DNA of 64,000 nt from Streptomyces roseifaciens (GTDB taxonomy: Bacteria; Actinomycetota; Actinomycetes; Streptomycetales; Streptomycetaceae). The first letter of the stretch is position 1. Each line of letters starts with the position of its first letter. Below, piece by piece: positions 24,213 to 33,191 of the stretch. The DNA lies in NCBI RefSeq assembly GCF_001445655.1, contig NZ_LNBE01000003.1, forward strand, positions 912,530-976,529, read 5' to 3'. The notes under the pieces are model-generated. The model searched no databases, was not told where the DNA came from, and saw nothing but the letters and a program-made list of their open reading frames with translations. A program made the position numbers and the translations under genes.

Positions 24213-25859
24213 ATGAGCGCCACGCACGACGTGTTCAACCAGGCCCCGCCCCTGACCGGCTTCACCACCGCCGACGACCCCGCCCTGCTGGAGGCGCTGC
24301 GGCGCGACGGCGGCGCGTGGGGCGAGGCCGAGGTCCGCGAGCTCGGCGCCCGGGCAGGGTCGGAGGAGGTGCAGGACTGGTCCCGCATGGCCGAGGCGCA
24401 CTCCCCGGTGCTGCGCACGCACGACCGCTACGGCCACCGCATCGACGAGGTCGAGTTCCACCCCGCCTGGCACCAGCTGATGGCCGCCGCCGTGGAGAGC
24501 GGCCAGCACGCCGCACCCTGGGCCGAGGCCCGCCCCGGCGCCCACCTGGTGCGCGCGGCGAAGTTCTACGCGTGGGCCCAGGCCGAGCCCGGCCACGGCT
24601 GCCCGGTCTCGATGACGTACGCCGCCGTCCCGGCGCTCCGCGCCCAGCCCGAACTGGCCGCCGCCTACGAGCCGCTGCTGGCCTCCCGCACGTACGACTA
24701 CGGGCTGCGCCCGCCGCTCGGCAAGCAGGGCCTGATCGCGGGCATGTCGATGACGGAGAAGCAGGGCGGCTCGGACGTCCGCGCCAACACCACCGCGGCC
24801 GTACCGGCGGGCGACGGCTCGTACGTGATCACCGGCCACAAGTGGTTCACCTCCGCGCCCATGAGCGACGTCTTCCTGGTCCTCGCCCAGGCCCCGGAAG
24901 GCCTGACCTGCTTCCTCATGCCGCGCGTGCTGCCCGACGGCACCCGCAACGCCATGCACCTGCAGCGGCTCAAGGACAAGCTCGGCAACCGCTCCAACGC
25001 CTCGGCCGAGATCGAGTACGAGCAGGCCGTGGCCTGGCCGGTCGGCGAGCCCGGGCGCGGCGTGCGCACGATCGTCGAGATGGTGAACATGACCCGGCTC
25101 GACTGCGTCATCGGCTCCGCGGCCGGCATGCGGGCCGGGCTGCGGCAGGCCCTGCACCACGCCGCGCACCGCAAGGCGTTCGGCGCCGAGCTGATCGACC
25201 AGCCCCTGATGCGCAACGTCCTGGCCGACCTGGCCGTGGAGTCGGAGGCCGCGACCGCGCTGGCGATGCGGCTCGCGGCGGCCCTGGACCGCTCCGAGGC
25301 CGGGGACGCCGCCGAGTCGGCGCTGCGCCGCCTGGGCCTGGCGGCCGGCAAGTACTGGGTCTGCAAGCGCGGCGCCACCCATGCCGCCGAGGCCCTCGAG
25401 TGCCTGGGCGGCAACGGCTACGTCGAGGAGTCCGGCATGCCGCGGCTCTACCGGGAGGCCCCGCTGCTGTCCATCTGGGAGGGCTCGGGCAACGTCGCAG
25501 CCCTCGACGTCCTGCGGGCCCTGACGAAGGAACCGGCCGCCCTGGACGCCTACTTCGCGGAGGTCGGCGAGGCGGCGGGCGCGGACCCCCGGCTCGACGC
25601 GGCCGTCGCGCGCCTGCGGGACCTGCTCGGGGAGCTCTCCGACCCCGGCCGCGCCCAGCTCCTGGCCCGCCGCCTGGCGGAGCAGCTGACGCTCGTCCTG
25701 CAGGGCAGCCTGCTCGTGCGGCACAGCACGCCCGCCGTCGCGGACGCCTTCTGCGCCTCCCGGCTGGGCGGGGACTGGGGCAACGCCTTCGGCACCCTGC
25801 CGCCGGGCACGGACCTCGGGCCGATCCTGGACCGCGCACTGCTGAAGGAGGCGCTGTGA
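24213..25859 (+). CDS. AidB-type acyl-CoA dehydrogenase
   Basis: The protein has 548 residues, longer than a standard acyl-CoA dehydrogenase (about 380), as in the AidB/isovaleryl-CoA dehydrogenase-like group. It has the FAD/substrate blocks GMSMTEKQGGSDVRANTT and GHKWFTSAPMSD, and AECLGGNGYVEESGMPRLYREA-type sequence near residue 405. E. coli AidB is a flavoprotein of the alkylation response, but the pairing with a crotonase and a PaaX regulator here points to acyl-CoA catabolism. It shares a GTGA overlap with the crotonase. Confidence 0.85.
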   Translation: MSATHDVFNQAPPLTGFTTADDPALLEALRRDGGAWGEAEVRELGARAGSEEVQDWSRMAEAHSPVLRTHDRYGHRIDEVEFHPAWHQLMAAAVESGQHAAPWAEARPGAHLVRAAKFYAWAQAEPGHGCPVSMTYAAVPALRAQPELAAAYEPLLASRTYDYGLRPPLGKQGLIAGMSMTEKQGGSDVRANTTAAVPAGDGSYVITGHKWFTSAPMSDVFLVLAQAPEGLTCFLMPRVLPDGTRNAMHLQRLKDKLGNRSNASAEIEYEQAVAWPVGEPGRGVRTIVEMVNMTRLDCVIGSAAGMRAGLRQALHHAAHRKAFGAELIDQPLMRNVLADLAVESEAATALAMRLAAALDRSEAGDAAESALRRLGLAAGKYWVCKRGATHAAEALECLGGNGYVEESGMPRLYREAPLLSIWEGSGNVAALDVLRALTKEPAALDAYFAEVGEAAGADPRLDAAVARLRDLLGELSDPGRAQLLARRLAEQLTLVLQGSLLVRHSTPAVADAFCASRLGGDWGNAFGTLPPGTDLGPILDRALLKEAL

Positions 25860-26647
25860 CCCCGGCCGCGGCGACCCCGGCCGCGACCGTGCGCACGGAG
25901 CGCCGCGGACCCGTCACCACCGTCATCCTCTCCCGCCCGGAGGCCCGCAACGCCGTGGACGGGCGGACCGCCGCCGCACTGGCCGACGCCTTCCGGGCGT
26001 TCGAGGCGGACGAGAGCGCCCTCGTCGCGGTGCTGTGGGGCGAGGGCGGCACCTTCTGCGCCGGGGCCGACCTGAAGGCGTTCGGCGGCGAGCGCGGCAA
26101 CCGCGTCGAGGCCGGCGGGGACGGCCCGATGGGCCCCACGCGGCTGCGGCTGTCGAAGCCCGTCGTCGCGGCGGTCAGTGGGCACGCGGTCGCGGGCGGC
26201 CTGGAACTGGCGCTCTGGTGCGACCTGCGCGTGGCCGAGGAGGACGCCGTCTTCGGCGTCTTCTGCCGCCGCTGGGGCGTACCGCTGATCGACGGCGGCA
26301 CGGTCCGCCTGCCCCGGCTGATCGGCACGAGCCGCGCGATGGACATGGTGCTGACGGGCCGCCCGGTCCCGGCCGCGGAGGCGTACGCGACAGGGCTCGC
26401 CAACCGCGTGGTCCCCACGGGCACGGCCCGCGCCGCCGCGGAGCAACTGGCCGCGGAGATCGCCCGGTTCCCCCAGGTCTGCCTGCGCGGCGACCGCGCC
26501 TCCGTGCTCGACCAGGAGGGCCTCACCGAAGAGCAGGCGATGGCGGCCGAGTTCACGCACGGCCGGGCGTCGCTCGCCGGGGCCGTCGAGGGCGCCGCGC
26601 GCTTCGCCGCGGGCGCGGGCCGGCACGGGGACTTCACGGACCTGTGA
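25856..26647 (+). CDS. Crotonase/enoyl-CoA hydratase family protein
   Basis: The protein has 263 residues. It has the crotonase fold with oxyanion-hole segments GGTFCAGADLKAFGG and SGHAVAGGLELALWCD. The glutamate equal to rat Glu144 is kept (GLEL), but the Glu164 position falls in VFCRRWG and is a Cys, so a simple hydratase mechanism is uncertain. The GTG start overlaps the dehydrogenase stop. It is probably co-repressed by the PaaX-type protein. Confidence 0.85.
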   Translation: MTPAAATPAATVRTERRGPVTTVILSRPEARNAVDGRTAAALADAFRAFEADESALVAVLWGEGGTFCAGADLKAFGGERGNRVEAGGDGPMGPTRLRLSKPVVAAVSGHAVAGGLELALWCDLRVAEEDAVFGVFCRRWGVPLIDGGTVRLPRLIGTSRAMDMVLTGRPVPAAEAYATGLANRVVPTGTARAAAEQLAAEIARFPQVCLRGDRASVLDQEGLTEEQAMAAEFTHGRASLAGAVEGAARFAAGAGRHGDFTDL

Positions 26648-26742
26648 GACGGCCGGCGCGGTCGGTAGGCACGGCCGGCACGGACGGCAGGGTGGACGGA
26701 GGGCGTACGGCAGGTTCGCCGTGCGCCTCGTTCGTCCGTCTT

Positions 26743-26759
26743 GCGGGGTGAACCCCCGC
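26743..26759. terminator. Stem-loop downstream of the crotonase gene
   Basis: GCGGGG (26743-26748) and CCCCGC (26754-26759) form a 6-bp stem with loop TGAAC, 95 bp after the crotonase stop. It is followed by an AT-rich stretch (ACATAAAACACACAG) but not by a clear U-run, so terminator function is plausible only. Confidence 0.4.
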
Positions 26760-26846
26760 ACATAAAACACACAGTTCTTCACCCCTTCGATGGGATTGGC
26801 CCCCTCGTAGGGCAGTTGAGGGCTGGACGACCGCGAGGATCTCCCC

Positions 26847-27467
26847 GTGAGCGGATGGGTGCGCGCCGGGCGCGCGGGGATCGTGGCCTTCGCGGCCGTA
26901 ATGGCGACGACCGGGGCCGGGCCCTTTCCGGGGGACGACCCCGGCACCGGCGGGCCCGTCCGGGCCGGCGGGGAGCGCCCGGCGCCCGGCCCGGCGGCCG
27001 AGGCCCTGCGCGGCGTCCCCCGCATCCGCCCGGGCTCCGCCGGCGTCACGTACGACCCCGGCCCCGACGGCGTTCCCGGGCACGTCGGCCGTCCCGGGCG
27101 GCACGGTTTTCCCGTCCCGGGCGGCATCCCCGGTCACGGCCGCGTCCGTGCCGGGACCGGCGGCCTAAGTGGCGACGCGGCCGCCGCGGAGATCGACCAC
27201 CGGCCCGGCTGCCTGAGGGTCGGGGCCCGTGCCGGTGCCGCCTCCGCGACGATCGTCATCGGATGCGGACGGGCTCCGCGCCCGGTCACCCCGGCCGCCC
27301 CGCGACCACCCGCGCCCGCCCCCACGCCGCTCACGTACGTACCGCCGCCCCCGCCGCCCCGCGGCCGCAGCATCGCCGCGGCGAGCACGGCCGGGGTGGT
27401 CAGCAGCAGAGTGAGGGTGACCAGGGACGCCCCGCCCTCGGGCGGGGACGCGGTGGACGCGTGGTAG
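26847..27467 (+). CDS. Low-confidence hypothetical secreted protein
   Basis: The first 100 codons (GTG start) look coding by base usage and begin with a short basic then hydrophobic stretch (VRAGRAGIVAFAAVMATTGA). The rest is Gly/Pro/Arg-rich, and after about 27165 rare codons appear (CTA, AGT, AGA, AGG). A TAA in another frame at 27166-27168 would end a slightly shorter product if the frame shifted. No family is recognised. The gene may be real only in its first half. Confidence 0.3.
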   Translation: MSGWVRAGRAGIVAFAAVMATTGAGPFPGDDPGTGGPVRAGGERPAPGPAAEALRGVPRIRPGSAGVTYDPGPDGVPGHVGRPGRHGFPVPGGIPGHGRVRAGTGGLSGDAAAAEIDHRPGCLRVGARAGAASATIVIGCGRAPRPVTPAAPRPPAPAPTPLTYVPPPPPPRGRSIAAASTAGVVSSRVRVTRDAPPSGGDAVDAW

Positions 27468-27478
27468 GCGCGCGGCAC
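27134..27478 (-). CDS. Low-confidence small membrane protein, possibly frame-disrupted
   Basis: On the minus strand, about 27360-27440 encodes one clear membrane helix (SLVTLTLLLTTPAVLAAAML) followed by a basic RPR, with excellent codon usage (ACC, CTG, GCC). No good start is visible; a GTG at 27478 would give 114 residues. Beyond a C-run near 27346-27366 the codon usage becomes better in another minus frame that ends with TAG at 27165. A frameshift (natural or sequencing) in that run would join the two. Function unknown. Confidence 0.35.
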   Translation of the reverse strand: MPRAYHASTASPPEGGASLVTLTLLLTTPAVLAAAMLRPRGGGGGGTYVSGVGAGAGGRGAAGVTGRGARPHPMTIVAEAAPARAPTLRQPGRWSISAAAASPLRPPVPARTRP

Positions 27479-27649
27479 GATGTGCGGCGGCGCCGGCGGG
27501 ACTTCGGGCGCGGGCGGCGGCTCGCTGCGCGGGGCGGCGGTGGCGGCGGCCGCCGCGGCTGACGTCCGTACGCCCCGGCGGCGCGGTCGTCCGCACCGCC
27601 CGCCGTCCCGTTCCCGGTTCCCCCCGCTCTCGTCTTCCGGAGGTTTCCC

Positions 27650-28405
27650 TTGTCCGAGTGGCTGGTCCTGGTCCTTGCCATGGCCGCGGCGTGCGCGGTC
27701 GTGCTGACCATCACCGTGCTCCGGGAGCGCAGGCGCGGCGAGGACGACGACCCGACCGAGACGCCCGACGTCATCGAGTACATGACGATGATGATCGGCG
27801 TTGTCTACGCCATCGTGCTGGGCCTCGCCATCGCCGGCGTCTGGGAGGCCCGCAACAGCGCCCAGGACCAGGTCCGCGCCGAGGCCCAGGCGCTGCACGA
27901 GGTCACCGAGCGGGTGCAGGCGTACGCGCCGGCGGCCCGGGACCAGGCGCGCGAGGACGTCAACACCTACGTGAGCTACGTGGTGCACAAGGAGTGGCCG
28001 GTGATGCTCAAGCGCGGCGAGCTCACCGACCGCGGCGCCATGCTGCTGGACAAGGTGCGCGAGGACCTCACCTCGTACGAGCCGCGCAACGACCACGAGG
28101 GCCAGTCCTACCAGCCGCTGCTGGACCAGGTCGGCGCCGCGGACGCCGCGCGCAACGCCCGGGGGCAGAGCGCGGGCGACACCATGCCGGGCGTGGTGTG
28201 GTTCGGCCTGGTCGCGGGTGCGCTGATCGCCGTGGGGCTGATCTTCACGCTGCAGATCCGCCGCTCGCCGCGCGAGCTGCTGCTGGCCGGTCTCTACAGC
28301 GCCCTGATCGCCTTCCTGCTCTTCCTGATCTGGGACTTCAACTCGCCCTTCGGCCACTCCGTCGGCGATTCCACCGCGCCGTTCACCGATCTGTTCGCCA
28401 TCTGA
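27650..28405 (+). CDS. DUF4239 membrane protein
   Basis: The protein has 251 residues with membrane segments at the N-terminus (WLVLVLAMAAACAVVLTI), near residue 45 (MMIGVVYAIVLGLAIAGVW) and two at the C-terminus, plus a long charged soluble segment between. This layout matches bacterial bestrophin-like DUF4239 proteins of unknown function. The start is a rare TTG at 27650, supported by GGAGG at 27639-27643, six bases upstream. The 3' end overlaps the convergent P450 gene by 23 bp. Confidence 0.85.
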   Translation: MSEWLVLVLAMAAACAVVLTITVLRERRRGEDDDPTETPDVIEYMTMMIGVVYAIVLGLAIAGVWEARNSAQDQVRAEAQALHEVTERVQAYAPAARDQAREDVNTYVSYVVHKEWPVMLKRGELTDRGAMLLDKVREDLTSYEPRNDHEGQSYQPLLDQVGAADAARNARGQSAGDTMPGVVWFGLVAGALIAVGLIFTLQIRRSPRELLLAGLYSALIAFLLFLIWDFNSPFGHSVGDSTAPFTDLFAI

Positions 28406-29684
28406 CGGGCAGGTGCTTGAGGCCGTTCTGGAAGTTCGACCTCAGGCGCACCGGCTCGCCCGCCCGCTCCAGGCCGGGCCGCCGGTCCAGGACGGCCCGC
28501 AGCACGGCGCGCATCTGGGCGCGGGCCAGGTGGGCACCCGGGCAGAAGTGCGGGCCGTACCCGAAGCTGACGTGGTCGTTGGGGGTGCGGGTGACGTCGA
28601 AGCGGTCCGGGTCGGGGAAGACGCGCTCGTCGCGGTTGGCGGAGGGGTGGAAGACGACGACCTTCTCGCCGCGCCGGATGAGCCGCCCGCCGAGCTCGGT
28701 GTCGCGGGCGGCGGTGCGCCGGAAGTGCACGACCGGCGGCCAGTGGCGCAGCATCTCCTCCACGGCCGAGGGGACCAGCTCCGGCCGGCTGCGCAGGAGC
28801 GCGAACTGGTCCGGGTGGTCGAGGAGTGTCAGCAGGCCGCCGGGTAAAGCGTTGCGCGGGGCCTCGCTCCCCGCGACCGCGAAGAGGAAGAACATCATCT
28901 CGAACTCGTCCCGGGTGAGGCCGCCTTCGCGCATCAGCGCCATCACGCTGCCGGGCGCGGGCCGCTCGGCCAGGGCGTGGGCGTAGTGGAACATGTCGGC
29001 CAGGGCCTCGCGCGAGCGGGGGTTGACCGGTCGGCCGTCGGGGCGGGTCCGCGGGGCGGGGCGGCGGGCGAGGGCCGCGCGCCCCATGGGGGTGAGCCTC
29101 TCCCGGGCGGCCGTGTCCGACAGCGCGTAGTCCGCGTCCTGGTAGCCGATGACCCGGTTCGCCCAGTCGTGGATCAGCGCCCCGTCCTCCTGCGGCACGC
29201 CGAGGACGTGGGCCAGGGTGTGCACGGGCAGCTCCGCGGAGAGCTCCACGAAGTCCGCCTCGCCGCGTTCCGCGATACGGCCGACCAGCGCCCGGGCCCG
29301 CGCCTCGATGACCGCCTCCAGCTCGCGGACGGCGCGCGGGGTGAGGGCCGAGGCGACGATCCGGCGCAGCCGGCCGTGGCCGGGCGGGTCCTGGTTGAGC
29401 ATCGTGGTCCGGACGAACCGCAGGTCCGCCTCGGTGTCCGGGTCGCGCAGCTGGGTGGCGCCCAGGTGCGAGGAGAACGTCTCCGGGCTGCGCAGGACGT
29501 GCTTGACGTCGGCGTGCCGGAAGACCGCCCAGAAGCCCGGGCCCGGCGGCCAGGGGCCGACGGCCGGTTCGCCGATCCGGCACACGGGGCTCTTCTCCCG
29601 CAGCTCCCGGAAGCGGGCGTACGGCACGCCGCGGGCGTAGGTGCCGGGCAGGAAGACGTCGGCGGTCACCTGTTCTACGGTCAC
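28383..29684 (-). CDS. Cytochrome P450
   Basis: The protein has 433 residues. The heme loop is FGYGPHFCPG with Cys381 as iron ligand, and the ExxR motif lies in EEMLRHW. The oxygen-activating I-helix reads FLFAVAGSEAPRNAL, so the usual Thr of AGxET is an Ala. It resembles the bacterial CYP124/125-type class with the AGNETTRNA motif. The redox partner is not adjacent. The GTG start at 29684 lies six bases after a TACGGT -10 box. The substrate is unknown. Confidence 0.9.
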   Translation of the reverse strand: MTVEQVTADVFLPGTYARGVPYARFRELREKSPVCRIGEPAVGPWPPGPGFWAVFRHADVKHVLRSPETFSSHLGATQLRDPDTEADLRFVRTTMLNQDPPGHGRLRRIVASALTPRAVRELEAVIEARARALVGRIAERGEADFVELSAELPVHTLAHVLGVPQEDGALIHDWANRVIGYQDADYALSDTAARERLTPMGRAALARRPAPRTRPDGRPVNPRSREALADMFHYAHALAERPAPGSVMALMREGGLTRDEFEMMFFLFAVAGSEAPRNALPGGLLTLLDHPDQFALLRSRPELVPSAVEEMLRHWPPVVHFRRTAARDTELGGRLIRRGEKVVVFHPSANRDERVFPDPDRFDVTRTPNDHVSFGYGPHFCPGAHLARAQMRAVLRAVLDRRPGLERAGEPVRLRSNFQNGLKHLPVRWRTDR

Positions 29685-29690
29685 GCGGGG

Positions 29691-29721
29691 ACCGTAGACC
29701 CTCCTCTGGCGGGCGAGTCAA
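29691..29721 (-). promoter_or_regulatory. Promoter of the P450 gene (probably leaderless)
   Basis: On the minus strand, TTGACT (29721-29716) and TACGGT (29696-29691) are separated by 19 bases, and the -10 ends six bases before the GTG. The TTGACT also forms part of a small GGCGAG/CTCGCC hairpin (29712-29730) between this gene and egtA. Confidence 0.55.
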
Positions 29722-29779
29722 GGGCTCGCCACAATGTGGGGGTGACCATCGGCCGGTACGGCGGACGGAGGTACGGACA

Positions 29780-31114
29780 GTGACGGTAACCAGGCCCGGC
29801 AGGGCGGGCCCGCCCCGCGTCGTCGACGAGGCGGAGGCGGACGCCCTGGTCCGCGGGATCTGTTTCAAGACGGGCCCACCGAGGTTCCTCGGCGTCGAGC
29901 TGGAATGGCTCGTCCACGACCTGCAGGATCCCTCCCGGCCCGTCTCCCCCCGCCTCCTGGCAGCCGCCGCCGACCGGCTGCGGACACTGCCCCTGAAGTC
30001 CCTGATCACCATCGAGCCCGGCGGCCAGCTGGAGTTCAGCTCCCGGCCCGCGGAGTCCCTCACCGCCTGTGCGGAGGAAGTCTCCGCCGATCTGGCCACG
30101 GCCCGCCCCGTGCTCCGCGCCCTCGGCCTCTCCCTCGCCGGCTACGGCAAGGACCCCTGGCACCCTCCGCGCCGCGTCCTCACCACACCCCGCTACCGGG
30201 CCATGGAGGACTTCCACGACCACTGGGGCGGCGCCGGGCGCACCGTGATGACGAAGACCGCCTCGGTGCAGGTCTGCGTGGACGCCGGGCACGAGGAGCC
30301 GGGGCCGCTCGGCTTCGGCCGGCGCTGGCGGCTGGCGCACCTGCTGGGCGCCGTCCTCGTCGCCGCGTTCGCCAACTCCCCCCTCGACGGGGGCCGCCCC
30401 ACCGGCTGGCGCTCCACCCGCCAGGCCTGCTACGAGCGCATGGACCCCGGCCGCACCCTGGCCCCGTCCGAGGACCTCGACCCGAGGGCGGCGTGGGCCG
30501 CGTACGCCCTGGACGCCCGGATCATGTGCGTGCGGTCCGAGGAGGGCCCGTGGGAGCCGCCCTGGGGCCTGGACCTGCGCGGCTGGACCCGCACGGGACA
30601 CCCCCGGCCCGCCACCGACGACGACGTCTCCTACCACCTGACCACGTTGTTCCCCCCGGTGCGGCCCCGGGGCCACCTGGAGCTGCGCATGATCGACGCG
30701 CAGCCCGGCGAGGACGGCTGGCTGGTGCCGCTGGCCGTCACGGCCGCCCTCTTCGACGACCCCGTGGCCGCCGAGACCTCCTACCGGGCCGTGAAGGCCC
30801 TCGCGGACACGGCGGGCCCGGAGCCCGCGCCCCGCAACGCGCTCTGGCGCAACGCCGCCCGCCACGGCCTGGCCGACCCCGAGCTGCACGCGGCCGCCGT
30901 CACCTGCTTCGCCGCAGCCCGCGAGGCCCTGCCCCGGCTCGGCGCCGGCCCCCGCATCCTGGACGCCGTCGACGCCTTCACCGCGCGGTACGTCGACCGC
31001 GGCCGCTGCCCCGCCGACGACCTCCTCGACCGGTTCACCGGCGGGAACCGGGCCGCCGGCAAGGCCCCGGGCACCGGCGAGGACCACGCCACCGGCAAGG
31101 AGAGCCCCGCATGA
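29780..31114 (+). CDS. egtA: Glutamate-cysteine ligase EgtA (ergothioneine biosynthesis)
   Basis: The protein has 444 residues. It belongs to the GCS2-like ATP-dependent ligases that make gamma-glutamylcysteine, the sulfur donor for ergothioneine. FLGVELEWLVHD near residue 40 and TIEPGGQLEFSS near 78 hold the metal- and glutamate-binding acidic residues, and ELRMIDAQPG is another conserved block. The GTG at 29780 has GGAGG eight bases upstream. It overlaps egtB by ATGA, giving an egtABCD operon in which every junction overlaps. Confidence 0.95.
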   Translation: MTVTRPGRAGPPRVVDEAEADALVRGICFKTGPPRFLGVELEWLVHDLQDPSRPVSPRLLAAAADRLRTLPLKSLITIEPGGQLEFSSRPAESLTACAEEVSADLATARPVLRALGLSLAGYGKDPWHPPRRVLTTPRYRAMEDFHDHWGGAGRTVMTKTASVQVCVDAGHEEPGPLGFGRRWRLAHLLGAVLVAAFANSPLDGGRPTGWRSTRQACYERMDPGRTLAPSEDLDPRAAWAAYALDARIMCVRSEEGPWEPPWGLDLRGWTRTGHPRPATDDDVSYHLTTLFPPVRPRGHLELRMIDAQPGEDGWLVPLAVTAALFDDPVAAETSYRAVKALADTAGPEPAPRNALWRNAARHGLADPELHAAAVTCFAAAREALPRLGAGPRILDAVDAFTARYVDRGRCPADDLLDRFTGGNRAAGKAPGTGEDHATGKESPA

Positions 31115-32436
31115 CCGCACCCGGCCCGGACCCCGACGTCCTCCGCCGGCGCGCCACGGACGCCCTGCTCCGCGCCCGTGCGCGCACCGGGCTCCTCACC
31201 GGCTGCGTCGACGACCGCGACCTGACCGCCCAGCACTCGCCCCTGATGTCCCCGCTGGTGTGGGACCTGGCGCACATCGGCAACCAGGAGGAGCAGTGGC
31301 TGCTGCGCGCCGTGGGCGGGCACGAGGCGCTGCGCCCGGAACTGGACCCGCTCTACGACGCGTTCGAGCACCCGAGAGCCGCGCGGCCCGCCCTGCCGCT
31401 GCTGCCGCCCGCCGAGGCGCGCAGCTACGTCGCGGACGTCCGCGGCCGGGTCCTGGACGTCCTGGAGGCGGCCCCGCTCGACGGCCGCCCGCTGACCGCG
31501 TCGGGCTTCGCGTTCGGCATGATCGCCCAGCACGAGCAGCAGCACGACGAGACCATGCTGATCACTCACCAGCTTCGCCGGGGCCCGGCCGCGCTCGGCG
31601 CGCCCGAGCCGCCGCCGGCTCCGCCGGACGCCGCGTTGCTGCCGCCCGAGGTGCTGGTCGAGGGGGGCCCGTTCACGATGGGTACCTCGGCCGAGCCGTG
31701 GGCCCTGGACAACGAACGGCCCGCCCACCACCGCTTCGTGCCGTCCTTCTTCGTCGACACGCTGCCCGTGAGCAACGCCGCCTACCTGCGCTTCATCGAG
31801 GACGGCGGCTACGGGGACGAGCGCTGGTGGCACCCCGAGGGGTGGCGGCACGTCCGCGCCCACGAGCTGACGGCCCCGCTGTTCTGGCGGCGCTCGGGCT
31901 CCGGCTGGCTGCGGCGGCACTTCGGCACCGTCGAACCCGTACCGCCCGACGAGCCGGTCCTGCACGTGAGCTGGTACGAGGCCGCGGCCTACGCCGCGTG
32001 GGCCGGGCGGCGGCTGCCCACCGAGGCCGAGTGGGAGAAGGCCGCCCGCCACGACCCCGGCTCGGGCCGCTCCCTGCGCTATCCGTGGGGCGACGCGGAC
32101 CCCACGCCCGACCACGCCAACCTCGGCCAGCGCCACCTGCGCCCGGCGCCCGTCGGCGCGTACCCCGGGGGCGCCTCGCCGCTGGGCGTCCGGCAGCTGA
32201 TCGGCGACGTGTGGGAGTGGACGTCCAGCGACTTCCTGCCCTACCCGGGCTTCAGGGCCTTCCCCTACCGGGAGTACTCGGAAGTGTTCTTCGGCAGCGC
32301 CCACAAGGTGCTGCGCGGCGGGTCCTTCGCCGTCGACCCGGTCGCCTGCCGGGGCACCTTCCGCAACTGGGACCTGCCGGTCCGCCGGCAGATCTTCGCC
32401 GGCTTCCGCACCGCACGCGACGCCGAGCCCGCCTGA
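31111..32436 (+). CDS. egtB: Ergothioneine sulfoxide synthase EgtB
   Basis: The protein has 441 residues. The N-terminal DinB-like helical domain supplies iron ligands (LVWDLAHIGNQEEQW and AQHEQQHDE). The C-terminal formylglycine-generating-enzyme domain has GGPFTMGT, VSWYEAAAYAAWAGRRLPTEAEWEKAAR and VWEWTSSDF. This non-heme iron enzyme joins gamma-glutamylcysteine to hercynine with oxygen. The ATG overlaps the egtA stop, and its stop shares TGATG with egtC. Confidence 0.95.
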   Translation: MTAPGPDPDVLRRRATDALLRARARTGLLTGCVDDRDLTAQHSPLMSPLVWDLAHIGNQEEQWLLRAVGGHEALRPELDPLYDAFEHPRAARPALPLLPPAEARSYVADVRGRVLDVLEAAPLDGRPLTASGFAFGMIAQHEQQHDETMLITHQLRRGPAALGAPEPPPAPPDAALLPPEVLVEGGPFTMGTSAEPWALDNERPAHHRFVPSFFVDTLPVSNAAYLRFIEDGGYGDERWWHPEGWRHVRAHELTAPLFWRRSGSGWLRRHFGTVEPVPPDEPVLHVSWYEAAAYAAWAGRRLPTEAEWEKAARHDPGSGRSLRYPWGDADPTPDHANLGQRHLRPAPVGAYPGGASPLGVRQLIGDVWEWTSSDFLPYPGFRAFPYREYSEVFFGSAHKVLRGGSFAVDPVACRGTFRNWDLPVRRQIFAGFRTARDAEPA

Positions 32437-33191
32437 TGTGCCGTCACATCGCCGTACTGGGCCCGCAGGAGCCCATCGGCGCGAGCCTCGCCGATCCGCC
32501 GCACTCCCTGGTGCGCCAGTCCTGGGCGCCGCGGCGGCAGCGCCACGGCACGGTGAACGCGGACGGCTTCGGCGTCGGCTGGTACGCCGAAGGCGACCCG
32601 GTGCCCGCCCGCTACCGGCGCGCCGGACCCGTCTGGGCCGACCTGTCCTTCGCCGACATCGCCCGGGTCGTCCGCACCGGCGCCCTGCTCGCCGCCGTGC
32701 GGGACGCCACCGCGGCGGACGCGGACGGCGAGGCCGCCGCCGCGCCCTTCACCGCCGGGCCCTGGCTCTTCAGCCACAACGGCGCGGTGGCCGGCTGGCC
32801 GGACACCGCCGCGCCGCTCGCCGCCCTGCTGCCGCCCGAGGCGCTCCTGCGGCTCGCGGCCCGCTGCGACTCCGCGCTCGTGTGGGCCCTCGTCGAGCAC
32901 CGGCTGCGCGGCGGGGACGCCCCCGGCGGCGCACTGGCCGACACGGTCGCGGAGCTCGCCGAGGCCGCCCCCGGATCCCGGCTCAACCTGCTGCTCGCGG
33001 ACGGCACCTCCATCGCCGCCACCGCCTGGGGGGACACCCTCTGGTACCTGGCGGACCCGGGCGGCCGCACGGCCGTCGCCTCCGAGCCCTACGACGACGA
33101 CCCGCGCTGGACCGAGGTCCCCGACCGCACCCTGCTCACCGCGACCCGCACCGACGTCACCCTGTCACCGCTCAAGGAGCCCTGCCCGTGA
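32436..33191 (+). CDS. egtC: Ergothioneine biosynthesis glutamine amidotransferase EgtC
   Basis: The protein has 251 residues. It begins MCRHIAVLG; Cys2 becomes the N-terminal nucleophile of this class II amidotransferase-like hydrolase. GTVNADGFGVGWY and SHNGAVAGW are the expected conserved blocks. It removes the gamma-glutamyl group from the EgtB product. The ATG overlaps the egtB stop, and its own stop overlaps the GTG of egtD. Confidence 0.94.
   Translation: MCRHIAVLGPQEPIGASLADPPHSLVRQSWAPRRQRHGTVNADGFGVGWYAEGDPVPARYRRAGPVWADLSFADIARVVRTGALLAAVRDATAADADGEAAAAPFTAGPWLFSHNGAVAGWPDTAAPLAALLPPEALLRLAARCDSALVWALVEHRLRGGDAPGGALADTVAELAEAAPGSRLNLLLADGTSIAATAWGDTLWYLADPGGRTAVASEPYDDDPRWTEVPDRTLLTATRTDVTLSPLKEPCP

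Noticed and set aside
23330..26647. Phenylacetate degradation operon
   Set aside because: A PaaX-type repressor is present, but paaABCDE, paaK and paaZ are not; the adjacent enzymes are an AidB-type dehydrogenase and a crotonase only.
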